From Clostridium sp. cel8 (GTDB lineage Bacteria > Bacillota > Clostridia > Clostridiales > Clostridiaceae): a stretch of DNA of 64,000 nt. Position numbers and translations under genes: made by a program. A model generated the notes under the pieces. The model ran no database searches and had not been told where the DNA came from. It saw only the letters and a list, made by a program, of their open reading frames with translations. The stretch lies in contig NZ_JACGAG010000004.1 of NCBI RefSeq assembly GCF_014050525.1, positions 124,001 through 188,000 of the forward strand, in the 5' to 3' direction. Shown piece by piece: positions 36,216 to 44,747 of the stretch (the stretch's first letter is position 1; the number at the start of each line of letters is the position of its first letter).

Positions 36216-36291
36216 TGGCAGGGGAAGTAGGACTTGAACCCACAACCAATGGTTTTGGAGACCACTACTCTACCAATTGAGCTATACCCCT
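36216..36291 (-). tRNA. tRNA-Trp (anticodon CCA)
   Basis: Reading the reverse strand gives a full cloverleaf of 76 bases: acceptor AGGGGTA/TTCCCCT, D arm GCTC..GAGT, anticodon arm GTGGT-CTCCAAA-ACCAT, T arm GTGGG-TTCAAGT-CCTAC, discriminator G and an encoded CCA end. The anticodon CCA reads UGG. The acceptor stem has a U-U mismatch at pair 6-67. The G-CCA end matches the UGGC bulge of the trpS T-box in this window. Confidence 0.95.
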
Positions 36292-36374
36292 ATAATATTT
36301 TACTTAGTAGCAATTAACAAAAAATATTATATTACAGAAAACAGCTTTCGTCAATAGTAAATTTTACAATTTAT

Positions 36375-37307
36375 CTATTCAGGTTCATATATCTTTTTTA
36401 GTACGTTTATATTGTATTTTATAACATCTTCATAACTTTCTGTGCCGTCAAATAATTTTATTTTTGCAGTTTTCATATTATGATCTTTTATTATAGTATA
36501 ATTATTTTTTAATTCAGAGTTATCAGTATAAATAAATACTACATATTTATTTAATTTGGATTCTATAGCTTTACGTTCTTCAGTATCAACAGGAAGTATT
36601 GTATTATCAGAAGATGAATCTATATCTAACATATTTAAATCGTTATAGTTTATAAAATAGTTTAATCTTTCATTTAATGTTAAAAAAGTATAGTTTGACA
36701 GATTGTTATCTATGGTTTTTAGTTCCTTTTCATAAGATGATAATTTTTTTAACTCATCAGAAAAATTTTTCTCATAAAAAGATCTATTTTTGGGATCTTT
36801 ATCTTCTATTGAATTTTTTATATTTAAAAGCATTACTTTATAATTGTCGATATCCATAAAATAATATGGGTTCTGACTCACCTCTATATTTGCATATTTT
36901 AAAGGAGATTTATAAGATAGAAGTTTAGCACCTCTTGATGAATTTATTATACTCACTTTGTTTTTATTTAGTTTTTCTATAAAACTATCTATCCATGGTT
37001 CATAGCTCGATCCTGTATATATAAAAAGATCTTTTTTGGAAATATTATTTAAACTATCATATGTAAATTTAAAGTTAACTTCACTTTCTCTATCTTTAAA
37101 CATATAATTTACAGTATGCTTAGTTTTTACTATAGTTTTAACTATAGAATATGTTAATTTATCAGTAGTCATTATTTGAAGGTTAACACTTTTATCGATA
37201 TCAGGACTATATGTACTGTTATTTTTTTTATCATTAACTGTTGTATTATTGCAGCCAGTGGTAAAAATTATAATTATAAGCATTAATGCTTCCAAAAATT
37301 TTTTCAA
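36375..37307 (-). CDS. Lipoprotein of the ZnuA/TroA metal-binding family, degenerate
   Basis: A 310-residue lipoprotein: a short basic start, a hydrophobic stretch and a lipobox ending at C19. The body follows the ZnuA/TroA layout: ISKKDLFIYTGSSYEPWIDSF matches the usual segment after the first ligand, NPYYFMDIDN matches DPHVWLDP, and FLTLNERLNYF matches the segment with the third histidine. In each case the expected metal-binding histidine is replaced. No permease or ATPase is adjacent. The open frame reaches a GTG at 37316, but that lies in the GAGGTGA ribosome site, so the TTG at 37307 is preferred. The fold assignment is by motif alignment. Confidence 0.72.
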   Translation of the reverse strand: MKKFLEALMLIIIIFTTGCNNTTVNDKKNNSTYSPDIDKSVNLQIMTTDKLTYSIVKTIVKTKHTVNYMFKDRESEVNFKFTYDSLNNISKKDLFIYTGSSYEPWIDSFIEKLNKNKVSIINSSRGAKLLSYKSPLKYANIEVSQNPYYFMDIDNYKVMLLNIKNSIEDKDPKNRSFYEKNFSDELKKLSSYEKELKTIDNNLSNYTFLTLNERLNYFINYNDLNMLDIDSSSDNTILPVDTEERKAIESKLNKYVVFIYTDNSELKNNYTIIKDHNMKTAKIKLFDGTESYEDVIKYNINVLKKIYEPE

Positions 37308-37543
37308 CTTGGTCACCTCGGTACCATTTTATAGGATCTAATAGAAAATATACTTTAATAAAATATAACTCTAGTAAATATATTTTACATAATGTATTTT
37401 AACATTGCAAATAATATATAATTTATATATAATATACAATTTAAATGAAGTATATTATTTTTACTAATGCAATAAAAATATTTTTAATAAATTGCTATAT
37501 TGTGATAAAATTAAAATTGATTATAATGATAAGGAGTTTAAAT

Positions 37544-38815
37544 ATGAATATAAGTATGGATAAAGTGATAAGAGCTATGTCTGCAGCTCTTGATCTAGCT
37601 CAAATGAGTTCTAGAAAGAACAATGATGACACTCCTATTATAGAACGTGTAAGCAATATAAATTATTCTGATCATAAATTTCTAAATCATTCTCAGAGAA
37701 CGGCATATATTGCCATTGAAATTGCAAATTATCTTAATTTATCTGAAAATGAGAAGAAGAGGATATATTTGGTTGCACTTCTCCATGATATTGGAGCAGC
37801 AAACTCCTTTAAGGAAAGCCATTCATCTGATGTATTTATAAAGAAACATTGCATAACAGGAGCAGATATAACAAAGAATTTTCCAAAATTTCATGATATA
37901 TCTAAAATAATATTATATCATCATGAAAATTTTAATGGCAGTGGAGTTCATGGATTAAAGAAAGATGAAATACCAATTGAGAGCCAAATAGTTAGAATTT
38001 CTGATTCAATAGAACTTTTATATAGAGAAGACAGAGAAACTTTTAAACAAAAAGAAGTTGTTCGTAATTGGGTTAAGAAAAAAGAGAATATTATATTTTC
38101 CAAAGATATTGTAGATGCATTTCTTGCAATATCATCTAAAGATATGTTTTGGCTAGACATGGCAAACATAGCTTTTATGGATGTGGTTATGAATAGGGTA
38201 AAGCCTAAATTGGATTTATATCTTAATTTAGAAGAACTTGAAATTATAGCGGAGATATTTGCAAATATTATAGATGATAAGAGTAAATTTACAGCTACAC
38301 ATTCTAAGGGAATTGCAAAGCTTGCATACATGGTTTCAACTCACATAGGATATGATGAGGAAAAGTGTATTAAAATGAAAATATCAGGACTTTTGCATGA
38401 CATAGGTAAGGTAGCTATACCAACTAATATATTAGATAAGAAAGGTAAACTAACTTCTGAGGAATTTGATATAATAAAATCACATGTCTATTATACAAGA
38501 ATAATATTGGATAAAATTGAAGATATACCTGATATAAGTGAATGGGCATATAATCATCATGAAAAATTAAATGGGCATGGATATCCTGCAGGTTTAACAG
38601 CAAAAGATCTATCAGAGGAATCTAGAATTTTGGCAGTGTGTGATATATATCAAGCATTAACTGAGGATAGACCTTATAGAAAAGGTCTAAAAATTGATAA
38701 GACATTTTCTATAATGAATGATATGGTAGAACAAGGATTTATATGTGAACATGCCTTTGAAAATTTAAAAGCTACTATTGAATCCTCAAACAAATCTGAT
38801 TTTGAACAGTTATAG
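37544..38815 (+). CDS. Tandem HD / HD-GYP domain protein, probable c-di-GMP phosphodiesterase
   Basis: A 423-residue cytoplasmic protein with two HD-type domains. The first has H49, HD at 81-82 and an HHENFNGSG segment in which the GYP is replaced by GVH. The second has HD at 285-286 and an intact HHEKLNGHGYP (338-348), the signature of HD-GYP enzymes that hydrolyse cyclic di-GMP, followed by AVCDIYQALTEDRPYR. There is no sensor or receiver domain. AAGGAG at 37531-37536 selects the ATG at 37544 rather than an upstream in-frame ATG. It is divergent from the lipoprotein gene and 17 bases before tsaE. Confidence 0.88.
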   Translation: MNISMDKVIRAMSAALDLAQMSSRKNNDDTPIIERVSNINYSDHKFLNHSQRTAYIAIEIANYLNLSENEKKRIYLVALLHDIGAANSFKESHSSDVFIKKHCITGADITKNFPKFHDISKIILYHHENFNGSGVHGLKKDEIPIESQIVRISDSIELLYREDRETFKQKEVVRNWVKKKENIIFSKDIVDAFLAISSKDMFWLDMANIAFMDVVMNRVKPKLDLYLNLEELEIIAEIFANIIDDKSKFTATHSKGIAKLAYMVSTHIGYDEEKCIKMKISGLLHDIGKVAIPTNILDKKGKLTSEEFDIIKSHVYYTRIILDKIEDIPDISEWAYNHHEKLNGHGYPAGLTAKDLSEESRILAVCDIYQALTEDRPYRKGLKIDKTFSIMNDMVEQGFICEHAFENLKATIESSNKSDFEQL

Positions 38816-38832
38816 TAATGAGGTGAATTCTG

Positions 38833-39294
38833 ATGGTATTTTATTCAAATTGTGTAAATGATACTATGTGTTTGGGAAGAAAGTTAGGGGAACTTTTAAA
38901 ACCTGGTGATATAATATGTTTAAATGGAGATCTTGGAACTGGAAAGACACATTTTGTAAAAGGATTGGCTAAAGGACTTGAAATAGTGGATACTATAACA
39001 AGTCCTACATTTGCAATAGTAAATGAGTATAATGGGAGGTTAAAATTTTACCACTTTGATGTGTATAGGGTAAATGATCCAGATGAGATAGAAGCTATAG
39101 GATTTGATGAATATATATTTAGTGAGGCTGTAAGTGTTATAGAATGGTCAGATTATATAGATGAACTTATACCGAAAGAACATATTGATGTAAGAATTGA
39201 AAAAGATAATTTAAAAGATTACAATTGCAGAATTATAAAAATAAATTATTGTGGAAGTAGATATGATTATATAAAGGAGTTAAGTAAAATATGA
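38833..39294 (+). CDS. tsaE: tRNA threonylcarbamoyladenosine synthesis ATPase TsaE
   Basis: A 153-residue P-loop ATPase that works with TsaB and TsaD to make the t6A modification at position 37 of tRNAs reading ANN codons. Walker A is GDLGTGKTH near residue 36; the SPTFAIVNEY and YHFDVYR segments and the VIEWSDYI segment are family hallmarks. The stop overlaps the start of tsaB by four bases (ATGA), showing coupled translation. The ribosome site GAGGTGA lies close to the ATG. Confidence 0.94.
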   Translation: MVFYSNCVNDTMCLGRKLGELLKPGDIICLNGDLGTGKTHFVKGLAKGLEIVDTITSPTFAIVNEYNGRLKFYHFDVYRVNDPDEIEAIGFDEYIFSEAVSVIEWSDYIDELIPKEHIDVRIEKDNLKDYNCRIIKINYCGSRYDYIKELSKI

Positions 39295-40007
39295 ATATAT
39301 TGAGTTTGGATTCTTCAACAGAATCTGCAACCTGTTCAGTTATTTCAGAAGATAAACTATATGGCGAAATAACATTTAATTATAAAAAGCAGCATTCAAA
39401 GGTACTGATGCCTATGGTAGATGAGCTTCTTAAGAATATTAATATGGATATAAATTCAATTGATGGATTTGTAGTTTCAAAGGGACCTGGATCTTTTACT
39501 GGTCTTAGAATTGGTGCTGCACTAATAAAAGGATTAAGTCAGGGAACAGGAAAGCCATTTGTTGGTGTGTCTTCTTTAGATGCATTGGCATATGGATTGA
39601 GTTATACATCTGGTGTAATATGTCCTATAATTGATGCACTTAGAGGAAATGTTTATACGGCTTTGTATAGATTTGAAAAATCTACTTTGATAAAAATAAG
39701 TGATTATATGATAATATCAGTAAAAGAACTTGTTGATAAATTAAATAAAACAGGAGATAGGGTTTGTTTTGTAGGTGATGCACTTAAAAAACATAAAAAT
39801 TATATTTCGGAAAATATTCAAACTGAACATATATTTGCACCTATTAGTTTAAATATTGTAAAAGCTTCTTCATTAGGTGAGTTGGGAATAAAGTTGATGA
39901 AAAATAATATATACGATGATATATATAACTTTGCACCTTTTTATCTTAGAAAATCTCAAGCTGAGAGAGAATATGAGAAGAAAGTGAAGTTAACAGGTGA
40001 TGAATAA
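39291..40007 (+). CDS. tsaB: tRNA threonylcarbamoyladenosine synthesis protein TsaB
   Basis: A 238-residue ASKHA-fold paralogue of TsaD that forms the scaffold of the t6A complex. The N-terminus LSLDSSTESATCSVI and the SKGPGSFTGLRIG segment are diagnostic; like other TsaB proteins it lacks the metal-binding histidine pair of TsaD. It overlaps tsaE by four bases and rimI by about eight. Its partner TsaD is encoded about 9.5 kb downstream at 49504-50529. Confidence 0.94.
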   Translation: MNILSLDSSTESATCSVISEDKLYGEITFNYKKQHSKVLMPMVDELLKNINMDINSIDGFVVSKGPGSFTGLRIGAALIKGLSQGTGKPFVGVSSLDALAYGLSYTSGVICPIIDALRGNVYTALYRFEKSTLIKISDYMIISVKELVDKLNKTGDRVCFVGDALKKHKNYISENIQTEHIFAPISLNIVKASSLGELGIKLMKNNIYDDIYNFAPFYLRKSQAEREYEKKVKLTGDE

Positions 40008-40452
40008 TATAGATATAGTTCCTCTAAAATTAGAGCATATTGATAGTGTTTTAGAAATAGACAGACTTTCTTTTAAAACACCTTGGAGCAGAGAATCACT
40101 TGTGAAGGAAGTCGATGGCAACAAGTTTTCAAGGTATGTAGCTGCAGTTATCTATGGAAATGTTATAGGATATGCAGGTATGTGGATAATTATTGATGAA
40201 GCTCACATTACTAATATAGCTGTGCATCCACAATACCGAGGTATAGGTGTTGGAAATATGTTAATGGAAAAGCTTATAGAAATATGTAAACGTGAAGGTA
40301 TAGGTGATATGACTCTTGAAGTTAGGAAATCCAATATAATAGCTCAAAGTTTATATAAAAAATATGGATTTTTAGCAGAAGGTATGCGAAAGAATTATTA
40401 TATTGATAATAAAGAGGATGCTATAATAATGTGGAATCATAAAATTCTATAA
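40000..40452 (+). CDS. rimI: Ribosomal-protein-alanine N-acetyltransferase RimI
   Basis: A 150-residue GNAT-fold acetyltransferase. The acetyl-CoA loop is QYRGIGVGNMLME, and the LEVRKSNIIAQSLYKKYGF and EDAIIMW segments mark the RimI subfamily, which acetylates ribosomal protein S18 or other N-termini. The GTG at 39997 and ATG at 40000 are adjacent in frame; ATG is preferred. The gene overlaps the tsaB end, the usual tsaE-tsaB-rimI order of Firmicutes. Confidence 0.92.
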   Translation: MNNIDIVPLKLEHIDSVLEIDRLSFKTPWSRESLVKEVDGNKFSRYVAAVIYGNVIGYAGMWIIIDEAHITNIAVHPQYRGIGVGNMLMEKLIEICKREGIGDMTLEVRKSNIIAQSLYKKYGFLAEGMRKNYYIDNKEDAIIMWNHKIL

Positions 40453-40524
40453 AATTTAAATTATATGAAGGAAATAAACATATTTTCATAGAATATTTAA
40501 TTAATATAGAAAGGATGTGTTATT

Positions 40525-40938
40525 ATGGAAAAGAAAAAATTATTGGTACCACTTGATGGGACAGACAGAAGTATGCATTCTCTTGATTGGCTAAAGAACG
40601 TATTTAAAAAAGATGAAGTAAAAATAACATTAATGAACGTTAAAGAAATAGTTATAGCAAACGACATGGTAGTTACAAATGATGAAATTAAGAGAGTTCA
40701 GCTGGAAAGTGAAAATATTTTGAATGAAGCAGAAAAAAAACTTGAAGGTTATGAAATTGAAAAATATTGTGCATTCGGTTATGCTGCGGATGAAATATTG
40801 TTAAAGGCTAAAAGAGATGATTTTGATGCTGTAATAATGACAAAATCAACCAAAAAAGGTTTAGCTAGAATGATTGGATCTGTAACTAGTAAGGTGCTTA
40901 GAAATATTCAAACGATTCTTATAATTGTTCCAGAATAA
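40525..40938 (+). CDS. Universal stress protein, UspA family
   Basis: A 137-residue single-domain UspA-fold protein. It opens with KKLLVPLDGTDRSMHSLDW, the conserved first strand and helix of the family. The C-terminal ATP-binding-type loop is present as a degenerate GSVTSKVLRNIQ segment. Members are small cytoplasmic proteins that bind nucleotides and affect stress survival. AAGGATG precedes the ATG. It lies 72 bases after rimI and is followed by a structured 3-prime element and a terminator. Confidence 0.88.
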   Translation: MEKKKLLVPLDGTDRSMHSLDWLKNVFKKDEVKITLMNVKEIVIANDMVVTNDEIKRVQLESENILNEAEKKLEGYEIEKYCAFGYAADEILLKAKRDDFDAVIMTKSTKKGLARMIGSVTSKVLRNIQTILIIVPE

Positions 40939-40953
40939 AGTTTATAATTTAGT

Positions 40954-40996
40954 CCGTAAAACCACTGTGCCTTGCGCCTGTGGATGTAAGGACTTT
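40954..40996 (+). ncRNA. Structured 3-prime element after the universal stress gene (candidate)
   Basis: AGTCC (about 40954-40958) pairs with GGACT (40990-40994). Inside, CCAC-T-GTGC pairs with GCGC-CT-GTGG, leaving GTAAAA and ATGTAA as facing internal-loop strands. The GC content of the stem is far above the surroundings. An intrinsic terminator follows at once. I match it to no riboswitch class I know. Confidence 0.4.
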
Positions 40997-41031
40997 AAAA
41001 GAGTAGGATTAAATGTCCTACTCTTTTAACT
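40997..41031 (+). terminator. Intrinsic terminator after universal stress gene
   Basis: AAAAGAGTAGGA (40997-41008) pairs with TCCTACTCTTTT (41016-41027). Confidence 0.85.
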
Positions 41032-41263
41032 ATACAAACTTTATAATAACCTTTACTCCATAACCCACTACCCCTTTCAATATTTTCACTAGTTATAACA
41101 AAAAAATATTATGTTAAAATAAACATATGTAACTATGCAAGGAGGTGAGAATAAATACAAACTTCTTACAAAGAAGAAACATCCACTTGTGGGTGTGGTA
41201 GTTCACAATGACAAAATAAACTATAAGATTATATATTTATTAAATTATTATGGAGGGAATATA
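41031..41263 (+). promoter_or_regulatory. Leader region of fhs
   Basis: TAAAAT near 41115 is a possible -10. AAGGAGGTGA at 41139-41148 is a full complement of the 16S rRNA anti-Shine-Dalgarno, but no start codon follows at a usable distance. Two small hairpins follow: CTTCTT/GAAG near 41162 and CATCCAC/GTGGGTG near 41190-41206. The real fhs ribosome site is GGAGGG at 41252-41257. Confidence 0.45.
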
Positions 41264-42940
41264 ATGAATCTAAAGTCAGATATAGAGATAGCTCAGCAAT
41301 GCCATATGCAGAATATAACTGATATTGCAAAAAAATTGAATATACCAGAAGAAAATGTAGAACTATATGGAAAATATAAAGCGAAGATAGATTATAATGT
41401 TTTGAAAAAAACTTCTGGTAAAGAGGGAAAATTAATATTGTGTACTGCTATAAATCCTACTCCTGCAGGAGAGGGGAAGACCACAACTTCTATAGGACTT
41501 GCAGATGCACTTTCAAAGCTTGGAAAATCAACTGTTGTTGCACTTAGAGAACCTTCAATGGGACCTGTATTTGGAATAAAAGGTGGTGCAGCTGGTGGTG
41601 GATATGCGCAAGTTGTTCCTATGGAAGACATAAATCTTCACTTTACAGGAGATATACATGCGCTTACATCAGCTAATAATTTGCTTGCTGCCATGATAGA
41701 TAACCATATTCAACATGGTAACTCTCTTGATATAGATCCAAAGAGAATAACTTGGAGAAGATGTGTTGATATGAATGATAGACAGCTTAGATTTATAGTA
41801 GATGGACTGGGTGGTAAGGTAAATGGAACTCCAAGAGAAGATGGATTTGATATAACAGTTGCATCTGAGATTATGGCTATATTTTGCCTCGCAAAAAATA
41901 TAAAAGATCTTAAAGAAAGAATCTCAAAAATAATCATAGGATATAATAGAAGTGGAGAACCTGTAACAGCCCATGATTTAAAAGCAGAAGGTGCTATGGC
42001 AGCACTTTTAAAAGATGCTCTTAAGCCGAATTTAGTTCAGACTCTTGAAGGTACACCTGCATTTATTCATGGAGGACCTTTTGCAAATATTGCACATGGA
42101 TGTAATTCAATAATGGCAACTAAAATGGCAAGACACTTTGGAGATTATGCTGTAACTGAGGCAGGTTTTGGTGCTGATCTTGGAGCTGAGAAATTCTTAG
42201 ATATAAAATGTAGAATGGCTGGATTGAAGCCTGATGCTGTAGTTATAGTAGCTACTGTTAGAGCCCTTAAATACAATGGTGGTGTGGAAAAATCAAATCT
42301 TGGAGAGGAAAATTTAGAAGCTCTAAAGGCAGGAATACCAAATTTACTTAAACATGTTGAAAATATAACAAAAGTGTTTAAATTGCCAGCAGTAGTTGCC
42401 CTTAATAAGTTCCCTACAGATACTGAAGCTGAACTTAAGCTAGTAGAAACTGAATGTAAAAAGCTTGGAGTAAATGTAAAGCTATCTGAAGTTTGGGAAA
42501 AAGGTGGAGAAGGTGGAATAGAACTTGCAAAAGAAGTTCTTAGAATTATAGATGAGGAAGAAAATAACTTTGAATTTGCCTATAGCTTGGATCTTTCTAT
42601 TAGAGATAAGATAAGAACAATAGCAAGAAGGATATATGGTGCAAAAGATGTAAACTTTACTAAAGAAGCGGATAAAGAGATAAATAATTTAGAAAAATTA
42701 GGATTTACAAATATACCTGTATGTATAGCAAAAACTCAGTATTCACTGACAGATGATCAGACAAAGCTTGGAAGACCAACTGATTTTACAATTACAGTAA
42801 GACAGGTGTCAATATCTGCAGGAGCTGGTTTTTTAGTTGCAATGACAGGTTCAATAATGAAAATGCCAGGGCTTCCAAAGGTACCTTCTGCAGAAAAAAT
42901 AGATGTTGATGAAAATGGAGTAATAAGTGGACTATTTTAG
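41264..42940 (+). CDS. fhs: Formate-tetrahydrofolate ligase
   Basis: A 558-residue ATP-dependent enzyme that makes 10-formyl-tetrahydrofolate from formate, the entry to the methyl branch of the Wood-Ljungdahl pathway and a source of C1 units for purines. The P-loop is [10 protein letters not shown] (about residues 67-76), and [19 protein letters not shown] and the [11 protein letters not shown] segment are family signatures. The open frame continues 43 codons upstream to 41135, but the GGAGGG site and the family N-terminus ([11 protein letters not shown]) select the ATG at 41264. It heads the fhs-fchA-folD cluster. Confidence 0.96.
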   Translation: MNLKSDIEIAQQCHMQNITDIAKKLNIPEENVELYGKYKAKIDYNVLKKTSGKEGKLILCTAINPTPAGEGKTTTSIGLADALSKLGKSTVVALREPSMGPVFGIKGGAAGGGYAQVVPMEDINLHFTGDIHALTSANNLLAAMIDNHIQHGNSLDIDPKRITWRRCVDMNDRQLRFIVDGLGGKVNGTPREDGFDITVASEIMAIFCLAKNIKDLKERISKIIIGYNRSGEPVTAHDLKAEGAMAALLKDALKPNLVQTLEGTPAFIHGGPFANIAHGCNSIMATKMARHFGDYAVTEAGFGADLGAEKFLDIKCRMAGLKPDAVVIVATVRALKYNGGVEKSNLGEENLEALKAGIPNLLKHVENITKVFKLPAVVALNKFPTDTEAELKLVETECKKLGVNVKLSEVWEKGGEGGIELAKEVLRIIDEEENNFEFAYSLDLSIRDKIRTIARRIYGAKDVNFTKEADKEINNLEKLGFTNIPVCIAKTQYSLTDDQTKLGRPTDFTITVRQVSISAGAGFLVAMTGSIMKMPGLPKVPSAEKIDVDENGVISGLF

Positions 42941-42967
42941 AATAGTTATGATATAGGAGGTAAGAGT

Positions 42968-43600
42968 ATGAAAATTATAGATAATCCATGTAGGGATTTT
43001 ATAGAGGAGTTATCATCTAAAAAAGCAATACCAGGAGGCGGTGGAGCGGCTGCTTTGGATGGTGCAATGGGTTCTGCTCTTTTAAGCATGGTCTGTAATT
43101 TGACTCTAGGAAAGAAAAATTATATGCAATATACGGAAAAACTGACCCAGGTATTAAAAAGTGCAGGAGATCTAAAAGAGGAATTTTTGAATATGGTAGA
43201 TGAGGATGCTGAAAATTTCATACCACTTTCAAAAGCCTATGGACTTCCATGTAGTACTGAAGATGAAAAAGAGAAAAAGAAAGAAATTATGGATAAATGT
43301 TTAAAATCAGCATGTAACGTTCCTATTAAGATAATGAGGAAGTGTTATGATACTATACTTTTGCACAATTCCATAGTTGATATTTGCTCAAAGCTTGTGC
43401 TTAGTGATGTAGGAGTAGGAGTTCAATGTCTTAAATCATCAGTTGCAAGTGCATATCTCAATGTTCTCATTAATATTAAACTTATAGAAGATGAGAGCTA
43501 TGTATCCAAAGTTAAAGAAGAGATTGATCCTTTATTAAAGGATTCGCTTAAAATAGCTGATGATGTTTATAAAAAAGTAGTGGAAAAACTTTCAGAGTAA
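42968..43600 (+). CDS. fchA: Methenyltetrahydrofolate cyclohydrolase / cyclodeaminase family protein FchA
   Basis: A 210-residue protein of the formiminotransferase-cyclodeaminase fold. The N-terminal PGGGGAAALDGAMGSAL segment (about residues 22-38) binds the folate, followed by the helical core with MVDEDAENF. In clostridia and acetogens FchA interconverts methenyl- and 10-formyl-tetrahydrofolate. It sits 28 bases after fhs and 52 before folD. Its presence makes the cyclohydrolase function of FolD dispensable here. Confidence 0.92.
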   Translation: MKIIDNPCRDFIEELSSKKAIPGGGGAAALDGAMGSALLSMVCNLTLGKKNYMQYTEKLTQVLKSAGDLKEEFLNMVDEDAENFIPLSKAYGLPCSTEDEKEKKKEIMDKCLKSACNVPIKIMRKCYDTILLHNSIVDICSKLVLSDVGVGVQCLKSSVASAYLNVLINIKLIEDESYVSKVKEEIDPLLKDSLKIADDVYKKVVEKLSE

Positions 43601-43651
43601 AATTTTTAAAGTAAAATGATATAATTTGAATTTTAGATAGGAGATACATAA

Positions 43652-44515
43652 ATGGGAAGGATAATTAAAGGAAAACCTGTAGCAGATGAAATAACTAATA
43701 ATTTAATCTGTGAAGTAAAAAAATTAAAGTTAAAAGATATCAATCCCAAGCTTGCAGTGGTAAGAGTTGGTGAAAATGAGGATGCTATTTCTTATGAAAG
43801 AGGAATTTTAAATAGATTTAGCCGTATTGGAATAGATGTGCAAGTTGAGAAGTTACCTGAAGATATTAGTGAAAAGAGCTTTATATCCACTATAGAGAAG
43901 ATGAATGTAGATGATAGTATAAACGGAATAATGGTATTTAGGCCACTTCCAAAGCAGTTAAATGAGAATACTATAAAATATGTAATAGATCCTAAAAAGG
44001 ATGTGGATTGTTTTAATCCAATAAATATGTCTAAAATACTGGAGAATGATATTTCTGGATTTTTGCCATGTACTCCTGCAGCCGTAATTTCAATTTTAAA
44101 CTACTATAAAATTGAAGTTTCAGGAAAAAAAGTAGTTGTAATTGGGAGATCTATGGTAGTTGGAAAACCTCTTTCACTTCTTCTTCTAAATAAAAATGCT
44201 ACAATTACAATTTGTCATTCTAAAACGAAAAATTTACAATCGGAGGTTTCTAAGGCGGATATAGTCATAGCTTGCATAGGAAAGGCTAAAATGATAGATT
44301 CAAGTTATATTAAAGATGGTGCTGTTATAATAGATGTTGGAATAAATACTGACGAAAGTGGAAATTTATGTGGAGATGTTGATACAGAAGATTGCATGAA
44401 AAGTTGCGAAATGATAACACCTGTGCCAGGTGGAGTTGGATCAGTTACTACATCAATACTTGCACAGCAACTTATAAAAGCATGTAAATTTCAAAATAAC
44501 TTTAATGGATTTTAA
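43652..44515 (+). CDS. folD: FolD-family methylene-tetrahydrofolate dehydrogenase, cyclohydrolase residues replaced
   Basis: A 287-residue FolD-family protein. The Rossmann segment IGRSMVVGKPLSLLL, the CHSKT motif and PVPGGVGSVTTSIL at the C-terminus are intact, so NAD(P)-linked dehydrogenase activity is expected. In the folate site Y48 is kept, but the lysine four residues later, needed for the cyclohydrolase step (K56 in human MTHFD1), is I52. The glutamine of the VQLPLP motif (Q100 in the human enzyme) is F96 in VFRPLP. KDVD (116-119) is kept, followed by C instead of G. The enzyme is probably a dehydrogenase only, with FchA doing the hydrolysis. Confidence 0.92.
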   Translation: MGRIIKGKPVADEITNNLICEVKKLKLKDINPKLAVVRVGENEDAISYERGILNRFSRIGIDVQVEKLPEDISEKSFISTIEKMNVDDSINGIMVFRPLPKQLNENTIKYVIDPKKDVDCFNPINMSKILENDISGFLPCTPAAVISILNYYKIEVSGKKVVVIGRSMVVGKPLSLLLLNKNATITICHSKTKNLQSEVSKADIVIACIGKAKMIDSSYIKDGAVIIDVGINTDESGNLCGDVDTEDCMKSCEMITPVPGGVGSVTTSILAQQLIKACKFQNNFNGF

Positions 44516-44605
44516 TAAGACTTGAATATTTATTAGATTTGTGTTAAACTTTTATTGTAATAAAAAACTGTAATTAAAAAATAAAATTTGGCAGAGTTTA
44601 TGAGA

Positions 44606-44651
44606 GCCAATTTTAAGGTGTATTTTTATACCTTAAAATTGGCTTTTTTTA
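44606..44651 (+). terminator. Terminator after the folate cluster
   Basis: GCCAATTTTAAGGT (44606-44619) pairs perfectly with ACCTTAAAATTGGC (44630-44643), followed by seven T. Confidence 0.9.
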
Positions 44652-44747
44652 TTGACTTAATAACTGAATATAGTGTGTATATTAGTATATAAATTGTATG
44701 TATTAATATTCTAAATTCAGTATATAAAATAAGAGGAGGCATATTCA

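Noticed and set aside
41135-41263. In-frame upstream extension of fhs with no stop for 43 codons
   Set aside because: The extension does not resemble any Fhs N-terminus and has no ribosome site before its ATG, while a GGAGGG sits at the right distance from the ATG at 41264.
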